A stretch of DNA of 64,000 nt from Eriocheir sinensis (Eukaryota; Arthropoda; Malacostraca; Decapoda; Varunidae): NCBI RefSeq assembly GCF_024679095.1, contig NC_066531.1, positions 9,013,926 through 9,077,925 of the forward strand, given 5' to 3'. The notes beneath the pieces are model-generated. The model was not told where the DNA came from. It did no database searches and worked only from the letters and a program-made list of their open reading frames with translations. A program made the position numbers and the translations under genes. Below, in pieces: positions 12,075 through 24,112 of this stretch; position 1 is the stretch's first letter, and each line of letters opens with the position of its first letter.

Positions 12075-12115
<41 letters not shown>
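11688..12115. repeat. Cluster of (AAT)n, (AGT)n/(GGT)n and (GA)n tracts
   Basis: AAT at 11688-11705, AGT/GGT at 11859-11890, AAT at 11955-12015 and GA at 12078-12115, all within P-element intron 1. Confidence 0.9.
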
Positions 12116-12117
<2 letters not shown>

Positions 12118-12162
12118 GGGGGGAGGGGGTTCATACGGTATAACGGTTTTCTGACGCTGCAA

Positions 12163-12210
<48 letters not shown>

Positions 12211-12552
12211 CAGTCTTTTTTCAATTCCCACTCATTCTCCTATCCCCGTTCATTTCTCAGTCTATTTCTATCTCTGCGTCAGTCGTTTTCCATCTCCATC
12301 ATTCTCTACTCCCCTTTCATCCATAAATCCATCTCTCTCTCTCTCTATCTCTCTCGTCTCTGTCTGTCTGTCTGTCTGTCTCTGTCTGTCTGTCTGTCTC
12401 TCTCTGTCTGTCTGTCTCTCTCTCTCCGTCAGTCTTTTTTCAATTCCCACTCATTCTCCTATCCCCGTTCATTTCTCAGTCTATTTCTATCTCTGCGTCA
12501 GTCGTTTTCCATCTCCATCATTCTCTACTCCCCTTTCATCCATAAATTTATC

Positions 12553-12615
<63 letters not shown>
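12163..12615. repeat. (CT)n/(TCTG)n with a duplicated 125-bp unit
   Basis: A unit starting at CCGTCAGTCTTTTTTCAATT occurs at about 12206-12335 and again at 12426-12550, separated by TCTG and CT tracts and followed by (CT)n to 12615. The same unit appears inverted at about 17741-17868 near the other end of the P element. Confidence 0.85.
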
Positions 12616-12619
<4 letters not shown>

Positions 12620-12917
12620 TTCTGTCTGTGTCAGCAATTATGTTTCAGCTGTAGCCATCAGTATGACTAACGCCATTCAACATTTCAGAGAGTGCAGAGT
12701 GTCCTGATGTATTGAAGACACAAGAGAGTGCAGCCTGTTCAAATGTGTTAAAGACACATGAGGATGCAGCCTGTTCAGATGTGTTGAGGACACCAGCGAG
12801 TGCAACCTTTCCAGATCTCGATAAGACAGAAGCATTGCCGGAATGTCAACCTTTGACCTCTCGCTCTCTTCCTCCTTTGCTGCAGACATTATGCAGTTCG
12901 TCACAAAAGGGTAAGGA
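12616..12917 (+). repeat. Tandem exon duplication in the P transposase, unit 1
   Basis: This unit (intron end plus the 222-nt exon 12689-12910) is nearly identical to 13292-13593. Inside the exon are four 36-nt repeats, reading ESAECPDVLKTQ, ESAACSNVLKTH, EDAACSDVLRTP and ASATFPDLDKTE. Confidence 0.88.
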
Positions 12918-13075
12918 CAGCCATTAGTACATTGTCCATAAAGAATTCTTGCATGAATAGTGGAGACACTACTTGTGTTAAGACCAATGTAATGGATTAT
13001 ATACTCGTAAGGTGAAGGTGCGGGAACATGAGTACCTGAATATCTGATTCTTAAACAGGAGTAAGAATATCCTAT

Positions 13076-13077
<2 letters not shown>

Positions 13078-13139
<62 letters not shown>
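13078..13139. repeat. (GT)n microsatellite
   Basis: GT tract between the two duplicated exons. Confidence 0.95.
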
Positions 13140-13140
<1 letters not shown>

Positions 13141-13240
13141 GCTGTAGGTCAATACGTTGCTAATGAATTTATCATACTATAAAATCTATAGTAACTAATA
13201 ACATTTAAGAAAAATAATTACTACTATAACTACGTTATAC

Positions 13241-13243
<3 letters not shown>

Positions 13244-13286
<43 letters not shown>
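13244..13286. repeat. (CT)n microsatellite
   Basis: CT tract just before the second copy of the duplicated exon, in the position that the CT tract to 12615 occupies before the first copy. Confidence 0.92.
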
Positions 13287-13288
<2 letters not shown>

Positions 13289-13852
13289 CCTGTGTTTCTG
13301 TCTGTGTCAGCAATTATGTTTCAGCTGTAGCCATCAGTATGACTAACACCATTCAACATTTCAGAGAGTGCAGAGTGTCCTGATGTATTGAAGACACCAG
13401 AGAGTGCAGCCTGTTCAAATGTGTTAAAGACACATGAGGATGCAGCCTGTTCAGATGTGTTGAGGACACCAGCGAGTGCAACCTTTCCAGATCTCGATAA
13501 GACAGAAGCATTGCCGGAATGTCAACCTGTGACCTCTCGTTCTCTTCCTCCTTTGCTGCAGACATTATGCACTTCGTCACAAAAGGGTGAGGAGGGTTAA
13601 CTCCTTTCTTTAGTCTAAAGCTCGTTATCCCGATCATATAGGAATCATTGTCCATCTTTAAAGACCCTAATAGCTTTCACAGTGATATAGCAATTCTTGA
13701 CTCTTCTCTGTGGTTCCTTCCTGTTCCCGATTCTGATAGTGATAATACTTTTTTATTCTAGAATTACAAATACGGAAACAGTTAATAATTAAATAGTTAT
13801 ATTAAGTGTGATGATAAAAATAATAAAAAAGGGAAACAAAATAAGAGAAGGA

Positions 13853-14443
<591 letters not shown>

Positions 14444-15626
14444 CTTATTAACATTTAAAAAATGATACTTTAAAAGGAAATAATCTCTAATGGTCATTCA
14501 TTTAGTGTGTATTATCCGATTCTCAATCTTTTCAGACGGAACGTCGGACAAGAACGCTGCTGGGGATGGATTTTACCAAGGACATGTAGCTGGATCGACT
14601 TCTTCTGCCCACCTGCTTGAGGCCCATAGTGAATTACAGCAAATGCTACACCGAAGAACACAGGAAAGGGATGCCCTTCTTAGGGAGTGCAAGAAATTGA
14701 AAACAGAAAACAAGTCATTAAAGAAGCAAGTCCCAGCTTCATACGAAAGGGCCGTAACAGATATGAAAAAAGGACTTGAGAAGTGTTTCACAGACACACA
14801 AATAAATGCGCTGTTGAGTAACAAACAAGTTGCAAATTATAGTCATACAGATATATCTGAAGCAATAACATTACATAGCTACAGTTCAAAAGCCTACAAT
14901 TATCTCAGGGAAAAGAAACAACTTCCTCTTCCATCAGTGACGACTCTCAATCGCCGTGTATCAATGCTGGATATTGAACCCGGTGTGTTGTTACCCGTGA
15001 TTCAACTTTTGAAACAAAAAACGAAGAAAATGTCAGATTTTGAGCGACTGTGTGTGCTGTCATTCGATGAGACTAGTGTTGCTTCCAGCTGGACGTATGA
15101 CAAAGATACTGACAATTTGTGCGCACCTAAAGCAAACTTCAGTGTGCTATGTTGAGAGGATTAGCAAGCCCTTGGAAACAATTAGTGTACTATAACTTCG
15201 ACACCGACATGACCAAAGACATATTGTTTGATATCATTGTTCAGGTGGAGGAAGCTGGCTTTTTAGTGGTTGCAATGGTGTCTGATATGGGGCCAGCTAA
15301 TGTAAAACTATGGAGAAGTCTCAGTGTTGACATAAATAACACAAGTTTCTTAAACCCAGCATGTGGTGACCGGGACATTTTTGTGTTCGCCGATGCCCCT
15401 CACCTAATCAAACTAATAAGAAACAACTTTTTAGACTCAGGAATCAGACTGGACGGTAAAAATGGATGCAAAACTGCTACCAATGGATGTGTCCGTGAAA
15501 TAATTCAGAGAAGCGTAAAGGACTTGAAAACAACATTCAAACTGGGCGACAGGCACGTTCATGTGTATGGTACCCAGCGAATGAATGTTCGCCTGGCTGC
15601 ACAGCTATTGTCTGAGACAACAGCGA

Positions 15627-16088
15627 TTGATTGATTGATTGATTTGGGATTTCCTTCGTGGCGCCGCAACATCTTGGGTCATATGGCGCCGGAGTGCGTA
15701 ATAAAATGGAAAGCAAATTAGTAAAATAATCTTAGTTTAGAAAAATCTATCCATGGACCAAAGTATGTTGAGGGGTATTAAAAAGTGTTCTAAAATGGTC
15801 CATTAGAATAACTTCAGCGTTTAAAAGACTACAGGAGATGGAGAACGCCCACCTCCCGCAAATACCCCATGACGTCATATCCTGGGTGAGCTTTTCCCCA
15901 GCATTAGGGAGAGGGAAAAATTTCCATCTACATGACACCGGGAGAGGTACTGCTCACGCAGGTCCTGCAGACTGGGGCACTCGACCAGCAAGTGCCGGAC
16001 AGTCATGGGGACCAAGCAGTCGTCGCAGTAAGGCTGCACACCCCGAGACATGAGGAAGCCTTGTGTGTAGCGTGTGTGACAACAGCGA
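15627..16088 (-). mobile_element. 5'-truncated LINE 3' end inserted in the P transposase
   Basis: The insert is bounded by GACAACAGCGA at 15616-15626 and again at 16078-16088, an 11-bp target duplication. On the minus strand it reads YCDDCLVPMTVRHLLVECP, the CxxC...H...C tail typical of I/R1/jockey-type LINE ORF2. It ends in a (TCAA)n-type 3' tail next to 15627. The host frame resumes exactly after the second copy (SETTA then KTLQFFGKQG). Confidence 0.85.
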
Positions 16089-17657
16089 AAACATTACAAT
16101 TTTTTGGCAAACAAGGACTCCTTAAGAGTAAGAATTGGCAAACAACAAGTGACTTCATTATGTTGTCGGACAGCTGGTTCGATCTTTTTAATTCCAAAGT
16201 ACTTGCTAACACAAAGTCATCTAGAGATGCGTATGGGTGTCACTTGACTAATCAAAACAAAATTCTCAACACCATGATAACAACAGCTTCTACAATGAGA
16301 GTGGGTAACAAAGATCATTTATATCAGTTCCAAAAAGGCCTCATAATATCTTTAAAATCTTTGTCAAAGTTGTACCAGATGCTAAAAGAAAAGTATAATG
16401 TATCATATCTGCTTACCTACAGGTTAAACCAAGATTGTCTAGAACACTTTTTTAGTTGTCTCAGACAAATGTCAGGAAGTTGGGACCACCCATCGCCACT
16501 GGAAACTAAGCACAGAATCAAAAAGTATCTACTTGGAAGAGAAACACACCTGATGGGAATTAAATACAATAGTTCAAAGGAGTGTGAGGCTCATAATATT
16601 TCTGATGCAGCTCTAGCGACAATGGACACAAATCAATGTATCAGTCAAAGCACGGGAAATTTAGAAGATGAGCTAAGCTTATCAGCTATGGTGTTTGCAA
16701 TGGATGAGGAAGACTCTAAACCAAATTGTGAGGAACCATTTGCTTTAGATGTGCAAGGCCCTATAACATTTGAGGATGCCATGGAGAGCGAAGCCCTCAG
16801 ATATGTTGGAGGTTATAAATTATGGTCAGGAAGTTTCCTCAATATCAATACCTAGGATCAGACGTTAGTAAGGATGACAAAACGTGGATTTCATCAATAT
16901 GCAGATATGCCGGGAGACTAAAAACACCTAGCAAAGACTTTTATGAACAACTGAAAGTAATGGAAAAGCTATTCAATTGTTACCATGGAGAATTTTCATT
17001 AAAAGAGGAAAAAAATGCTGTCAGGAAGTTAGCAGAACTCATTTCAGGGTTTGTACCTTTGCCTAAAGATGTTGTTGTGTTTTATGTAAAGTGCCGAGTA
17101 TTCTTTAGAATTAGAATATTAAACAGGAAACTTACAGAAAACAGGAAGGCCACAAAAAAAATGGCCAAATTATGTACAAAGGGAAATAAAGAAACAGTAT
17201 CACCAAGAGGCAAACCTCAAGAAAAAGCAAAAGTATGTACAAAGGAAAATAAAAAGACAGTAGCAACAAAAGGCAAACCTCAAGAAAAAGTATGTACAAA
17301 GGAAAATAAAAAGACAGTAGCAACAAGAGGCGAACCTCAAGAAAGAGCTGTACTTAAGTCTATCCAAGCTATCTAAGCAGTTGCTTCTAGCGTGGGTAAA
17401 GATATAAAATTACGTATTATTTGCTTACAATTGTCTGTGTGTTATTCTCTTCAACCCTTACCCACAGCATGCTTTGTACTAAGGGAAGAATAGCTTCTGT
17501 ATTTTATAAATAAGGAATATTATGTAATATGTAAATGATAAGGAATAAGGAAAGAATAGTTTCCACTTTATGTAAATAATAATCTCATGTCATAATACAT
17601 GTTGAACTTTGCTACTACGGTACTTAATTTCCTTACATCTTATATTGCAATATACAT

Positions 17658-17660
<3 letters not shown>

Positions 17661-17745
<85 letters not shown>

Positions 17746-17864
17746 TTTATGGATGAACGGGGAGTAGAGAATGATGGAGATGGAAAACGACTGACGCAGA
17801 GATAGAAATAGACTGAGAAATGAACGGGGATAGGAGAATGAGTGGGAATTGAAAAAAGACTGAC

Positions 17865-17934
<70 letters not shown>

Positions 17935-17935
17935 C
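17661..17935. repeat. (GA)n tracts around an inverted copy of the 125-bp unit
   Basis: GA at 17661-17742 and 17869-17930 flank the complement of the unit found twice at 12206-12550. This forms subterminal inverted structure in the P element. Confidence 0.88.
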
Positions 17936-18032
17936 CTCCCAGCAGAGCTCCCCGTGACGTCACAGAGCTTTGGTCCCGCCCACGGCTACCCAGTCCTGCG
18001 CGTGGAGGGACCCTATAATTCAATGGGCCCTG

Positions 18033-18300
18033 CCATGTGGTATGAGCCCTGTGTGTAGACGCTGAGTCACTTCCCCGCTGACCGTCTCCCCAAGTTCCCA
18101 CCATTTTGTCCTGCTTTCCGTTTCCATCCCCGCTCCCGTTTCCATTATTTTATTTATATATTGGAGTTACTGGATAATTTTTCATGTCCGATTCTTTTTC
18201 TTTTTTAGGTTGCTAATAAATATTGTTATTGTTATTAGACTATGATCGAGTACCCACTACCCATATCACCGAGATATCCACTCACTAAGTGGTGATCTCT
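18033..18300 (-). repeat. Repeat R, copy 2, right part
   Basis: From the target duplication CCATGTGG the sequence follows the minus strand of R copy 1 (GTAGACGCTGAGTCAC, GCTGACCGTCTCC, then TATTGTTATTGTTATTAGAC). It lacks about 9 bp next to the insertion site relative to copy 1. Confidence 0.85.
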
Positions 18301-18571
18301 CTCTCTCTCTCTCTCTCTCTCGCCTGCTACACCTCCCATATTTAATCATATAATATAATTCCTCATGCTATTCTTTATAGCCAGAAACTCTCGCCAAGGG
18401 ATAAAAACTTATGTCGTTAATGCTTTATTGGATAGATATGATCTCTCTCTCTCTCGCCTACTCACCTACAATATTTAATCATATTATTTAAGACATAGTG
18501 CAATTCTTTTTAGACAAAAAATCTCTGCAAGTGATTCAAAATTTTTTCGTTAATACTCTATTTTATAAATT

Positions 18572-18603
<32 letters not shown>

Positions 18604-18781
18604 AAAAGTTAACGAGTCATACGAATTTAACAGTGGCAAGTAAAAAGAAAACTAAGTCTTGGGTTAAAAGTTAGTGAGTCCCACGAGTCTTTAGAAAACG
18701 CTAATATATATTGTTATTGTTATTAGACTATGATCGAGTACCCACTACCCATATCACCGAGATATCCACTTACTAAGTGGT

Positions 18782-18782
<1 letters not shown>
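18301..18782. repeat. Degenerate tandem units with CT tracts
   Basis: Units of roughly 120-130 bp each carry a CT tract, ATATTTAATCATAT and a GTTAATRCTYTATT motif (about 18318-18440 and 18455-18572). ATGATCGAGTACCCACTACC followed by TATCACCGAGATATCCACT occurs at 18241 and again at 18730. Confidence 0.65.
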
Positions 18783-18831
<49 letters not shown>

Positions 18832-19080
18832 AAGTGAATATTTATTTTTTCTAAAAAAAAATAGCATGTATAGTTATTATGGATGTACTCGATCATAGTC
18901 TAATAACAATAACAATATTTATTAGCAACCTAAAAAAAAAATCGGATATGAAGAATTATCAATAAATCCAATAAATAAATCCGAGCAACTGGTACCGGTA
19001 CCGAGCAATCTGGTCACGGTACCGTACCTATTATCTGGTAACGTTAGTACCGGTACTGGTACCGGTACCTGCCCACCCCT
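18783..19080 (+). repeat. Repeat R, copy 3
   Basis: It begins with (CT)n and GAATGAAGTGAATATTTATT as in copy 1 and continues through AATAATAACAATATT-like sequence. It ends in a GGTACC-rich tract finishing GCCCACCCCT at 19080. Its complement AGGGGTGGGC resembles a hAT-type terminus. The segmental duplication starts at the very next base. Confidence 0.7.
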
Positions 19081-20441
19081 AGCAGACAGAGCCTCGTCCT
19101 GCAGCACCTGAGGCGGGAGCACGCGGGGCACATCACGATCAATCCTGTCATCCTTTCCATTAAACGTAGTGCTGGTCTCGCCTGTCTGTCTGTCTTTGTG
19201 TCCGAGTCTTTCTTGTGAGTTACAGTTGGTCCTCGGTGCTTAGAAAGAGTATGTTTCCCAGCCAAGGATACACGCTATATTCTGTGGCTCGTTTGTTCTC
19301 TGGTGCCGTCCGTATATTGGGTGACTCCAAAACTGTCCCACCGCCAACGCCACTAGCAAATTCGTGGCCAAGACTATCGTGTCGCGTAACTTCAGTTCAT
19401 TTTTTCAAGCCTCTGCGTGATATGAGGCAAGACAATGTCGCGTGGTGCTACAACAGCTATACCACTAACTTTTAAAACGTAGATAATAAATACCTTATAA
19501 TTGTGTGTTGTATTCAAAACTACACCGGTACATTATAATTGCACTCCTTAGCTCTGCAAGCTGAACTACACATTCTAGACCCTCACTGTTCCTGTCAGTC
19601 ACCTTCCATTCACAGAAACGCCTCCCTTCCTCTCTGCTCACCCACCTGACTCGCAAACCACTGTCACCAACCATGCTCATGCAGCTCTTAATCCATTTGC
19701 TCTCATGCACACTCAACGAGGCAGCGTTGCAATCGGAGCAGAGAAAGATATTGCTGCGAATAGCGGTATAATAAACAGTATATTAGTTAGACCGAGATAA
19801 TTATATCCACCCACTTTCCCCCTACAAACCGAAGATTCAATGTAAATCATTACTGATGGAAGTCAGCGTGCGTGCTAAAACAATGAGTTTGAAAGAAAAA
19901 CGTGATCACATAGCTTTTGAAAGAACGGCAGTAGGACTACAACCTTGGTTCATTCCAGTATGTATACAGAAAGGTTGAACACATAATAAAACACATCTTA
20001 CCACTGCCAGCCTCCCATAAATGCAGAGAAAGTAATATAGGAATTGCAGTACAATAATAGCATTACTCATGACATGCAGTGAGGAAAATATATATAGTTC
20101 TTACTGTTCGTTTTAAAATTTACCTCCCTATATTTTTTTTATTTAAAATGGGAAATAACCAAACTGAAGAAAAAAAGTAGCAACACTTGCTGCTTGATCC
20201 CATGTAGCAACACTGCTGATGGGTACTGGGGGTTGGGGTTGTGTGTCTGGGGTGGGTTTCATCAAAGTTCCCAAGTCCTTGGAAGTGTGCTCAAGGGGTC
20301 CCAAACGTGCGAGAAACCTTGGGCATGTTTCACGAAAGCTCCCAAGCCTTGGAACTCTGCCTATCTCGCTCGCCGACTTGGGAGGCCGTGCGGGGTCTCC
20401 CAAGCGCTCCCAAGGAAGGTCCCAAGCATCAGACTGTAAAC

Positions 20442-20990
20442 ATGGCAGCCTGTGAACAACACCGCCAGCACCGACCAAGGAATTTTCGCCCGAGAAGGGA
20501 CATCTTTAACCCGGTAGCTGCGGGGGTCATGTTTCTTAGGTTAGGTTAGGTTAGGTTAGGTTAAAGGCCCCTCTATGTAAAATAATGAGAAAGAATCATC
20601 ACTCACGCAAACTATTTCATAATATATATCAACGCATTTGTGATCAGTTTATGCATCATCTATCTTGGGAGGCTTACATCATGGCAGAAATTTGGCCCAT
20701 CGCTGGTACACGGTAAAGCCACAAATTTGGCCCGTCTCTGCTACCAGGTTAACGAGTACGATGACACCGAGTTCAAGAAGAGGTACAGGGTGGATCGTGC
20801 TGGCCTGTTGTTCGTCACTGTCTTGGTGCGGCACGTGATTGGCAACAGGACTGAGAGGAGCCGTGCGGTCACAGCGGAGCTGAAAGTGGCGTTGACTCTG
20901 CGATACCTCGCCACCGGGAAAATGCAGATGACTTTGGAGTTTCCCGGACCACAGTCAGCGGAATCATCACCCATACAAACACAACAAATA
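20442..20990 (+). pseudogene. PIF/Harbinger transposase N-terminus, copy 1, split by a MITE
   Basis: ATG at 20442 opens MAACEQHRQHRPRNF. The frame is then cut by the MITE and resumes at 20753 with EFKKRYRVDRAG and TLRYLATGKMQ. A shifted frame reads DDFGVSRTTVSGIITHTN, the helix-turn-helix region that follows in Harbinger transposases. Upstream, GGGTTTCATCAAAGTTCCC resembles a Harbinger terminus. The catalytic part is absent because LINE sequence follows. Confidence 0.8.
20510..20748. mobile_element. piggyBac-like MITE with TTAA duplication
   Basis: A 239-bp insert is flanked by TTAA (20506-20509 and 20749-20752). Its ends are CCCGGTAGCTG and, inverted, CCTGGTAGCAG. Copy 2 has a single TTAA at 50617-50620 and no insert. 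piggyBac elements target TTAA and usually begin CCY. The insert contains (TTAGG)n at about 20531-20563. Confidence 0.85.
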
Positions 20991-23360
20991 CCCCCAAAAT
21001 ATACCCCCTGGCGTAGTTGAGGGCATCAGAATTAACCCCACCTTTGAACAGTGGCATAACATTAGCATATTTCCAGTCTGATGGGACTTGCATTGCTGAA
21101 AGAGATTTTCTGAACAGTACCAACAAAGGGTAACTTATAGAAAGGGCACATCTTTTTAAAAAGACTGAAGGAATACCTTCAGGACCAGAACAAGCAGAAG
21201 GTTTTAATTGAGCCAAAATATTCTCTATTTGAAAAAATATCAAAACTATAGACATAAATATAAATTTGTTATCACACCGCTGTAAAGGATAAGGATTAAG
21301 CAAGAACTCTAGAAAATACGGTGGATAAAGTGTAGTGCGACGACTATGCCTCCCATAACCCACTTAGCCAGGGGGGTACCTCTTTGGCCGACTCGGTAAG
21401 GAGTGGCTCTCCCGTCACGCTGGTCGCGGGTTCAATCCCAGGCAGCCGGCGCATACCCTGATCTTGATTAATTTCTCGTGTGTTTCGATACACGCAGAGG
21501 ACGTGTTGGGAAATAGAGGAAATAGAAAAATATATTCCCGGGGCATGACAAAGGCACTAACGAAATGGTTTGCCATATCTGCAGCCTCAACACACCATCC
21601 GTCCTCACTATATAACGGCCCAGCTGCCGGACGCTGAACCTTCTTGTGACGGAGGTAAGCGTGAAAACGCTTCACATCATGGTGACCAGCAGAGACAATT
21701 AAGAGATTTTTCATAATTAATGACTGACAGGTGGACAATCTCTTTGAATTCCAGGGATAAACGGCTAAAAACATACCACAACCTTAAGGCAATAGGAGAT
21801 GATCTGCCAAACACAGAACGAGCATCTTTATAGTTAAGCCAAGCCTGCCGTTTACGACGTTTGATATCATTAGGTATGCTTGTGGTCCAAGGCTTTAGTG
21901 AACAGGGACCTGGTTTCTTTGGGAATAAAGCGGTGGAAAGTATCGAACAATAAACACTTAAATCTCGAGTAAGACCGATAAATATTTAATCCCATAAATT
22001 CAATGTCCCAGTCAATGTCCTTGAAATGTTTGTTTATTAAACTGTACTTTCCTCTGAATTCATTGGGCTAGATTCAAGGGGACAAAATATATAGATAGTC
22101 AAATATTACAGGAAATTGGTCACAGCCAGAAAAGGGGTCAATCAAATTAACATTTGATATTCTATCACTTTCAGTGGTAAAGATCAAATCCAATATATTG
22201 TTAGATCGAAGATAAGTAGCCTGCTTGACCCACTGTACGCATAACACTTAGAGAGCTAAAAAAAAGAAAAAAAAATTGCTCACCGAGTATTAAAGAACTA
22301 CCAACAGGAACGTCAGAGGACCAATCAATGGAGGGCAGGTTTAAAATCCCCAGCCAGAATAAGTTATGTACCCTCACAAACAGACTCGGGTAGGAAATGA
22401 GAGCTATATTTTCCACCAAAGAATTACTAAATTGGAGGTCTGTAAACAACTAAAACAGTAACACCAAAATCCGGCAAACATACCCCAACTGTGTTTTTTA
22501 TTGGGATGATCATTAAAGGTTCAACCAACCTTAATGTCATTCCTAATATAAATTCCAACACCATGTTTTCTTAGGTTAGAAGGAGAATCATTTCTAAAGA
22601 AATTGTAACCAGCTATACTGACAACAGAGTCACTGATATCAGAATTAAGCCATGTCTCACACACACCACATAAGGCTACATTCCAGCTGGGCAGTAAATC
22701 TACTAACGTACTAACTTTATTCACCAAACAATTTAAATTCAAAAGAACGAAAGTAATACCAAAAATTATGCACAGGGACGTTATAACATCTGTATATGTT
22801 TGGAACTGGAGAGGTCTAACGATCGTTTTTTTTGTGGTGCCAACAGGACTAGGACGGACAAGGGGGTCAGGCTCAGAGGACACAGGAGCCGCAGCAAGAC
22901 CTTGAGCCACTACCTGATCGGGTTTCTTGACCTGCCAAAGAACTTGTGAGTACGACTGGCAGCACTCTTTCTCCGCAGTTCCACTCTCTGATTATTATAA
23001 GGGATCCAGATCCCTAGAAATAAAAACCTGTGCATATTGGCTATTAAATAATGTGTTGCTCCTTGATAATAATTCTTGTTTCAAGTTGGAATTGGGGATT
23101 TTAGCTCTGACTAAGGAAGGAGAAATTGGTACAATATCAACCAAGGTAATCGGGTCCGATCTCTCTGGCAGTAGGAAAGAAGCAATGGGGTTAAATTTAC
23201 CTTGGAAGTCTTCTCCAAAGGGTAGACCTCTGATAATGATACTGTCCTTCCTCTTCTCTCGCTCACTTAACTCTCGTACCTCCTCTCTGATGATGGTACG
23301 CACATCAGATCTGTCAGTCCTCCTTTCTCACCCAGAAGCAACGCTCTCTCTTTGAGTCTC
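20991..23360 (-). pseudogene. CR1/L2-like LINE, copy 1, minus strand
   Basis: Reading 23360 to 20991 on the minus strand: an ORF1-type block (RKDSIIIRGLPFGED, RAKIPNSNLKQELL, VFISRDL, ending KFFGRSRNPIR), then an endonuclease (LCGVCETWLNSDIS, GVGIYIRNDIKVG), then reverse transcriptase (SACSGPEGIPSVFLKRC, DWKYANVMPLFKGG). ORF1 would bind RNA; ORF2 would nick and copy. Frames are broken in several places, and a SINE sits between endonuclease and RT. A 92-bp loss removes the NYRPISLTSVCCKSF part that copy 2 retains. Confidence 0.78.
21330..21530 (+). mobile_element. tRNA-derived SINE, family A, copy 2
   Basis: TGGCCGACTCGGTAAGGAG and GGTTCAATCCC give A- and B-box-like motifs, followed by the shared body TTGATTAATTTCTCGTG and a GAAATAGAGGAAATAG tail. 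It is nested in the minus-strand LINE and present at the same place in copy 2, so it predates the duplication. Confidence 0.8.
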
Positions 23361-23850
23361 AGAGATCCGCAAATCAATTGATTTTACTGAATTACTGAGA
23401 CCAGCAATGGTGGTTAATTCTCGTCTCTCCCCTTTGGGTTAATATTCACATGTATATCCATATACATCCAGTATATTATTAATTAATTTGAGTGTTTACT
23501 GGGCCATTGGAAGGTCCCTTTGTTGCTGCTCCCGGCGGTACGCCCGTACAAACTTTATACCCGCTCCCTCTGCCAGTCTCCGCCATGCTTGTTTTACTCC
23601 TCAAAGCAGCGGCAGGAGGACACGCGCGGAGGTGCAGCACACAAAAACCATTTTATAGGAAAAACAAGGAACACACCGTGGACAAGGAAGATGTTCAGCA
23701 GTGACTGTGCGACGAGCCAGGAGGAGGTCACAGCCTGGAGTAAGGGAGTGAGCTGTGAGAGGCGTGACGACTGGCACCATGTGGGCTGCGCGGTGGTGGT
23801 GAAGGGCGCGGCAAAGCCCGAGCACATGAAGGTCCTCAAATGAACGAACA
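23361..23850. other. Unassigned sequence with a Cys/Trp-rich frame
   Basis: At 23700-23840 a plus frame reads VSCERRDDWHHVGCA, which faintly resembles the CxxC...WxHxxC pattern of PHD-like fingers found in some LINE ORF1 proteins. The rest shows nothing I recognise. Confidence 0.3.
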
Positions 23851-23857
23851 TAAGGTT

Positions 23858-24112
23858 TGTGTGGCTTTGAAGTAGAAGACTTGAAACATTTCCTGCTGCA
23901 CTGCAAACAATACTCGGAAGTTAGAAAGGCACACACACATTTGTACAACAGCCATACAAAGACGACGTAGACGAACACCCAGCTGACATATTATTACTGA
24001 AAAATAGCAATAAAGGAAGTGAGAAAATAGAAGAAAGGAAAAATTACTTAAAAAAACTGTGGAAGGAAAGACAAAGAATTCAGAAGGCTAAAACACAAGT
24101 GCAAAACCAGTG
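23858..24112 (+). pseudogene. LINE ORF2 C-terminal remnant
   Basis: One frame reads CGFEVEDLKHFLLHCKQY, the Cys/His tail common to many LINE proteins (the paired Cys is lost upstream). After a frame change it continues ERKNYLKKLWKERQRIQKAK to a stop at about 24112. Confidence 0.5.

Larger units (their letters stand above)
19081..23247. repeat. Segmental duplication, copy 1
   Basis: Colinear and highly similar, by eye, to 49178-53519. It begins inside the Ig-like exon sequence (AGCAGACAGAGCCTCGTCC) and ends at GATAATGATACTGTCC. Differences from copy 2: a TTAA-flanked MITE at 20510-20748, loss of the 92 bp equivalent to 50877-50968, loss of about 280 bp near 22995, and small indels. Confidence 0.92.

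Noticed and set aside
22521..22910. Membrane protein suggested by a hydrophobic stretch in a 129-residue frame
   Set aside because: The hydrophobic part is the out-of-frame end of LINE ORF1 running into the endonuclease start; the downstream motifs (ETWLNSD) identify it as a LINE.
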